Below are positions 16,801-19,942 of a DNA stretch of 19,942 nucleotides, in pieces. The notes under the pieces are model-generated. The model was not told where the DNA came from and did not search any database. It worked only from the letters and a program-made list of their open reading frames with translations. The stretch covers positions 1 through 19,942 of the forward strand of contig JAKUNY010000007.1 of assembly GCA_022451765.1 (NCBI GenBank). Reading direction: 5' to 3'. Source of the stretch: Candidatus Poseidoniaceae archaeon. GTDB taxonomy: Archaea > Thermoplasmatota > Poseidoniia > Poseidoniales > Poseidoniaceae. Made by a program: the position numbers and the translations under genes. Every line of letters starts with the position of its first letter. Positions within the stretch are counted from its first letter, which is position 1.

Positions 16801-17107
16801 TGGACTTGAGTGCGGTCTTGATCAGATTGACGAAGCCGATGTGGATAACCGGAAGTTCAAGTTGGATGTGCCCAAAGTGCCCAGGGGATTCGTCGTACTT
16901 GCAGTTGTCCGTTGGGCAAACCAATCCAGGTTCAATGACACCCATGTGAGGATCCATCAGACCTTGCCGATATGCGTGACCGTCGTCCTTGTAGGTATCC
17001 GGAGTTTTGACCTCAACAGAGGACATCTTTCGAATCTCTACGGGATCCATCAAGCTGAAACGAATTTGTGCAATACGCTTTGGAATCATTGTGGTTTTTC
17101 GGCTCAT
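13898..17107 (-). CDS. rpoA1: DNA-directed RNA polymerase subunit A'
   Basis: This is the N-terminal part of the largest subunit and holds the catalytic centre. The metal-binding loop NADFDGDEM gives Asp617, Asp619 and Asp621. Other landmarks are [27 protein letters not shown] (333-359, as [14 protein letters not shown] and [13 protein letters not shown]), [22 protein letters not shown] and [23 protein letters not shown]. At 1069 residues it is longer than the usual roughly 870-970. Much of the excess is an insertion between GDGRRVRI (409-416) and VERHLIDGD (568-576), with C429-x4-C434 and C533-x2-C536, which may form an extra zinc site. The N-terminal zinc motif is altered: C64, C69, S74, H77, with Ser where Cys is usual. 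C104/C107/C168/C171 look intact. The ATG overlaps the rpoB stop (ATGA), with GGAGGA upstream. Confidence 0.96.
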   Translation of the reverse strand: MSRKTTMIPKRIAQIRFSLMDPVEIRKMSSVEVKTPDTYKDDGHAYRQGLMDPHMGVIEPGLVCPTDNCKYDESPGHFGHIQLELPVIHIGFVNLIKTALKSTCKACSKVLLHSAKETHPSNPELSEQDYYRSRIKDIITKHGVGSTEFSSIIKEVEKVASSKNRRTCMHCGEMQGEIRLDKPTTFKEKTENVGTGGKETERKMNPRDVREWLASIPDEHLIFIGMDKQNRPEWTVLKVLPVPPITVRPSITLDSGDRSEDDLTHKLVDVLRINQRLQENRDSGAPQLIVEDLWELLQYHVTTYFDNQTSGVPPARHRSGRTLKTLTQRLKGKEGRFRSNLSGKRVNFCARSVISPDPYLGVNEVGVPVKVAKELTVPIRVTLRNREQMRQMILRGPDVHPGVNYIVRGDGRRVRINPRSRLINAGFRCHNPECDSEHTLRYDLDSVLPAPNFLPGMVVRPLINRVEGSDLTETTYVVDDEETLRNLRGEDEHGHPLAEDDPRAILHHRWMHELAQADNPNPDPFPEHLEIRCPHCGSPVDDYDMPTPVEDRLSTVDIRGNPKPGMQVERHLIDGDVAIFTRQPSLHRMSMMVHEVRVMEGHTFRFNLAVCTPYNADFDGDEMNLHVIQSEEARAEAKILMRVQEHILTPRYGGAVIGGIHDHISGAYLLSRPGTLVSKAHGLEMLGSIAYTGELPEIVKDENGNDAFRGQDLISLIVPDNINLHFMSRSRDEVHVKDGNVVGTLDKRAIGAEDGRLLDAIVQSNGSEKGAQFLNEFTRLSIAACTSLGFTTGIDDEDLSSDALEAIHEANAAARALVEEELERFEAAKGDPRKYEPRPGRTMRETLEENIMVMLDEGKQAAGDVAKNELNQSGSTNAAVNMAISGARGSMDNLNMMAGSIGQAKVRGKRLERGYNERVLPHFKRGGRGAQDRGFISGSFKRGLEPTEFFMLSVSGRESLVDTAVRTSKSGYMQRRLINAMDDLKVFNDDMLSVRNTANRIIQFSYGEDGIDPSRGVHGAAFNIDVIIDGALGTEGGSKITRESIEREEREEDLGAWDDVEEFHDGGGV
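13907..13912 (-). promoter_or_regulatory. Shine-Dalgarno of rpoA2 inside rpoA1
   Basis: GGAGGT on the minus strand lies eight bases before the ATG at 13898 and supports the long N-terminus of A''. Confidence 0.65.
15413..15865 (-). other. Insertion in A' between GDGRRVRI and the DGD-RQPSLHR block, with CX4C and CX2C
   Basis: This stretch covers residues about 415-565 of A'. As I know the family, most archaeal A' subunits have only about 25 residues here. It contains a C-x4-C near the start (FRCHNPEC), a C-x2-C near the end (IRCPHCGSP), and an acidic, His-containing middle. A four-Cys zinc-binding domain is plausible. There is no intein splice motif and the flanking frame is continuous. Confidence 0.7.
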
Positions 17108-19942
17108 CTTCGGTCCTCCAGTTCAAGTCGCATGGCAACTCCAAGACTCTTCATTTCGTCGAGCAGGAGTTTGAATGCGTAAGACGTCTGTACCTTGTAC
17201 ACTTCAGCACCGTCACCATGGACTGGGCTGACGTAGGTACGTCGTTTTGGGTCGTACCAAGCAATGTGTCCGGATTGGGCACACACGAACATGTCAATAC
17301 CGTCGGATTCGTCGAGGAGACGGTCCTTGATGACCATGGATGCACCGTGAGCGATCAAACAGTCACGTTCCATTTCACCGAATCGCAGACCACCTTGTCG
17401 AGCACGACCTTCGGTTGGTTGACGGGTGAGGATTTGAACACGGCCACGTGAACGAGCGTGAATCTTTGAACTGACGAGGTGGTGAAGTCGGTGATAGTAG
17501 ATGCATCCAACGAAGATTTCAGCGGGGTATGCTTCGCCTGTTTCACCGTTAATCATAATCTCACGGCCTGTGTGAGCAAGCCCGTTACGGACCAAACCAT
17601 CTCGTAGGCTGCTTTCCTTTTCTCCTCGGAATGCTGTACCATCGATTCGGCGTCCTTCCATAGCGCCAACTATGCCGCCGATCATCTCAAGGACGTGGGC
17701 AACCGTCATTCGCGATGGAATCGCGTGGGGGTTGATGATCAAGTCAGGAACAACGCCATCCTGTGTGAACGGCATATCTTCAGGTTCGACGAGTCGTCCA
17801 ATGACACCTTTTTGTCCGTGTCGTGAGGCAAACTTGTCACCAACTTCAGGCACCTTGTGGCTTCGTACCATAACTCGTACCAAGCGTCCAGAGTTGTCGG
17901 ATTCCGTGACGTAGACGTTGTCGACCCAACCCTTCTCACCGTGTCGCACGAGCATCGAGGATTCTCGACGTTCTTGTGCCATGAGGAAAGCACCGCTGTT
18001 TGATTCTTCGAGGAATCGTGGCGGACTGGTTTTGCCGACGAGAACATCGCCGCCCTCAAGATAGGTCTCAGGCAGAGGTAGGCCGTCGTCTTCGAGATGG
18101 AAGTAGGCTTCAGCCGGCTTCAATCCCTTGACTTCGGTCAGTTTGTTCCCTGGCTTTTCAATTTCTTCTACTTGACCACCTGGGAATCGACGTCGCTCAG
18201 CATTGTATGTGCGATTAAACGTGGAGCGTCCGAGGCCGCGATCTACGGATGCTCTGTTCATGATGACGGCGTCTTGCATGTTATATCCGTGCAAAGACAT
18301 AATGGCCACAATGAAGTTTTGTCCGCCGGGCCGTTCGTCAAAGTTCGTTGTGCGCATGGCATCCGTTCGAACAATCGAACGATGTGGGTAGTGCAAGATG
18401 TGAGCACGGGTGTCTGGGCGCAGACGGTAGTTTGCGCTCGGAAGACCAAGGGATTGCTTGACCATTGCGGTTCCACCGGTAACACGCGGGGTTGAGTTGT
18501 GCTCAGGGTACGGGATGAGAGAAGCGCATACACCCAAGACGAGTTGTGGATCGATCTCAACGTGAGTGTGCTCGGTTGAGTAGAGCAATGGAACATCAAA
18601 TTTCGCAACTTCGATGTTGCCGTTGGGCATGCGAACCTCTGTTTCAATGGAGGCAACTTCTACGCCTGGTTCACCAAGGTTTGTCCATCGAATGTTTTCG
18701 TGGATGACCGGTCGGCCAGCGAGAGGTCCTTCTGGGACGGTTTCTGGAAGAACAAATGGTCGAGGAGCGATGTAGAGGTCTTCTTCTTCTTCAGCATCGA
18801 CCCATTCGACGATACCATCGATGACCAAGTCACGGAAGGTGATGTTTCCATCAGCAAGGTCCGTTAGGTGACTGTTTTCAAGCCGAGGAGTACCATCATA
18901 GAGAATAAGAAGAGGGCGAAGGATTCGACCTTTGTCAGTGTTGATGAAAATGTCACGGTTTTCCGTGTCATGACGAATGGAGACTTCCGATGGAATCGTA
19001 CCTCGTCGTCGACTGTTCTTGAACTGCGAGAGAAGGTTCTTTCCGTTTTTGTGCATGCCGTAAATGTCCCCGTTGACGTGAATACGATCACCGTCTGTCC
19101 AGTCTTTCGGCTGGTAAACATCAAGCTCATCAAGGCGTTCTCGGATTTCCTGTGGGTCAACCTCTTCGGAGATGTCGACCATTTGAGCAGCGTTCTTTAC
19201 AAGTCCACAATTTTGACCCTCCGGCGTTTCGTTTGGACACAGACGGCCCCATTGTGTTGGGTGAAGGTCACGAGCTTCGAAGTGGGGTTGACTTCGCACC
19301 AATGGAGATGTAACACGTCGCATGTGGGACAAGGAAGCGAGGTAGGTCGTTCGGTCGAGCAACTGACTGACACCGGATCGGCCGCCAACCCAGTTTCCTG
19401 TGGCAAGTGCGTGGAGAATCTTGGATGATAGAACGTCTGGTCGAAGGCAGGAGGTGATCTTCAATTCCCGCTTGCGGTTGTGGTGGCGCTCGAGTTGGTA
19501 TTTTAGGTCTCGAGCGAGTTGTCCTGATGAAACTCGGAACAGGTCCTCAATCAAGTCACCTGCAAGTCGAACACGCTTGTTGGCGTAGTGATCCTTATCG
19601 TTGGGTTCTTTGTCATTGAGGGCCATCTCAAGGACTTGACGGACGATGCGGCCGAGGAAGATAGCCTTCTTCTTTCGATCTTCTGGTTGGTCACCCAAGT
19701 GAGGAAGAAGTTCACGGTCGAGCAGTTGGTTGACACGAGCTTCACGGTATTCCTTTTGCTGGCCAGCAGCAAATTTCTTTTGCAGCCACTCATATGCTTC
19801 AGGCTCGCTTTTGACCTCGAATTCTTCGTTGTCGTTGACCTCGTTGATGTTGGCTACAATAAACTTGAATGTCTCTTGTGGACCGGAGATGGCAGTGAAG
19901 ACTTCTTGATCGTTTTCGCTTCCAAGAGCTCGCATGAGCAGG
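17104..19942 (-). CDS. rpoB: DNA-directed RNA polymerase subunit B, N-terminus beyond window
   Basis: The second-largest subunit, with the parts called B'' and B' in one chain; the frame is open to the right edge. The first visible residues, LLMRALGSENDQE, match the lobe region about 230-240 residues into archaeal B, so that amount is missing. Landmarks are LCPNETPEGQNCGLVKN, ERPGGQNFIVAIMSLHGYNMQDAVIMN, the DRGLGRSTF block, KVPEVGDKFASRHGQKG and the C-terminal QPTEGRARQGGLRFGEMERD and YAFKLLLDEMKSLG. In the catalytic-region GYN-x-E-D motif, Glu is replaced by Gln (codon CAA at 18274-18276). The C-terminal zinc ribbon keeps only one of four cysteines (CAQS and SPVH in place of CxxC and CxxC). 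The stop overlaps the rpoA1 start. The protein works in the RNA polymerase core. Confidence 0.96.
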   Translation of the reverse strand, partial: LLMRALGSENDQEVFTAISGPQETFKFIVANINEVNDNEEFEVKSEPEAYEWLQKKFAAGQQKEYREARVNQLLDRELLPHLGDQPEDRKKKAIFLGRIVRQVLEMALNDKEPNDKDHYANKRVRLAGDLIEDLFRVSSGQLARDLKYQLERHHNRKRELKITSCLRPDVLSSKILHALATGNWVGGRSGVSQLLDRTTYLASLSHMRRVTSPLVRSQPHFEARDLHPTQWGRLCPNETPEGQNCGLVKNAAQMVDISEEVDPQEIRERLDELDVYQPKDWTDGDRIHVNGDIYGMHKNGKNLLSQFKNSRRRGTIPSEVSIRHDTENRDIFINTDKGRILRPLLILYDGTPRLENSHLTDLADGNITFRDLVIDGIVEWVDAEEEEDLYIAPRPFVLPETVPEGPLAGRPVIHENIRWTNLGEPGVEVASIETEVRMPNGNIEVAKFDVPLLYSTEHTHVEIDPQLVLGVCASLIPYPEHNSTPRVTGGTAMVKQSLGLPSANYRLRPDTRAHILHYPHRSIVRTDAMRTTNFDERPGGQNFIVAIMSLHGYNMQDAVIMNRASVDRGLGRSTFNRTYNAERRRFPGGQVEEIEKPGNKLTEVKGLKPAEAYFHLEDDGLPLPETYLEGGDVLVGKTSPPRFLEESNSGAFLMAQERRESSMLVRHGEKGWVDNVYVTESDNSGRLVRVMVRSHKVPEVGDKFASRHGQKGVIGRLVEPEDMPFTQDGVVPDLIINPHAIPSRMTVAHVLEMIGGIVGAMEGRRIDGTAFRGEKESSLRDGLVRNGLAHTGREIMINGETGEAYPAEIFVGCIYYHRLHHLVSSKIHARSRGRVQILTRQPTEGRARQGGLRFGEMERDCLIAHGASMVIKDRLLDESDGIDMFVCAQSGHIAWYDPKRRTYVSPVHGDGAEVYKVQTSYAFKLLLDEMKSLGVAMRLELEDRR
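17114..17119 (-). promoter_or_regulatory. Shine-Dalgarno of rpoA1 inside rpoB
   Basis: GGAGGA on the minus strand lies six bases before the ATG at 17107, within the last codons of rpoB, and supports coupled translation. Confidence 0.7.

Noticed and set aside
13898..17107. Intein in rpoA1, suggested by its length
   Set aside because: The extra residues lack the N-terminal Cys/Ser block and C-terminal His-Asn splice motif and look like a Cys-containing domain insertion.

Overview
The window looks like a chromosomal segment of a mesophilic archaeon. It most likely belongs to the Thermoplasmatota, and probably to marine group II (Poseidoniales). Three things point there: RNA polymerase A is split into A' and A'' and followed by ribosomal protein L30e, which is archaeal; IMP synthesis uses an archaeal PurP-type formyltransferase; and there are large secreted proteins with CARDB-like and calcium-binding thrombospondin-type-3-like modules plus Gln/Pro-rich cytoplasmic tails. 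The lineage call is inference from gene content. No rRNA, tRNA, CRISPR array or mobile element was found.

Layout. (1) 1-1005, minus: a secreted CARDB-like protein that runs off the left edge. (2) 1064-4759, plus: four tightly packed genes that probably form one operon. They are a coiled-coil protein, a Cid1-like terminal nucleotidyltransferase fused to a coiled coil, a GNAT acetyltransferase and a small Roadblock/LC7-like protein. (3) 4748-5473, minus: a KaiC/RecA-like ATPase convergent with that operon. (4) 5584-7687, plus: a second free-standing coiled-coil protein and PurP. (5) 7812-8540, plus: a SAP-domain membrane protein of DUF3592 type. (6) 8580-11933, minus: a 1117-residue surface protein. 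(7) 11988-19942, minus: the RNA polymerase operon read as rpoB (5' end beyond the window), rpoA1, rpoA2 and rpl30e, with overlapping stop/start codons and good Shine-Dalgarno sequences.

The most unusual content is in region 2. The protein at 1867-3984 carries the motif set of the eukaryotic Cid1/TUT/Trf4 family of RNA-tailing enzymes, including the His that in Cid1-type enzymes favours UTP. Its C-terminal half is a coiled coil that shares short motifs with two free-standing coiled-coil proteins, one directly upstream and translationally coupled, the other at 5584-6474. I infer an archaeal RNA 3'-tailing complex built on related coiled-coil partners. The RNA polymerase also has lineage-type oddities: a roughly 125-residue insertion with four cysteines in A', eroded zinc ligands in A' and B, Gln in place of a conserved catalytic-region Glu in B, and an N-terminal helix-hairpin-helix-like extension on A''.

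All intergenic stretches are shorter than 130 bases. Several genes have a TATA-like element about 27-30 bases before the start codon, which suggests leaderless transcripts. Internal operon genes use Shine-Dalgarno sequences.
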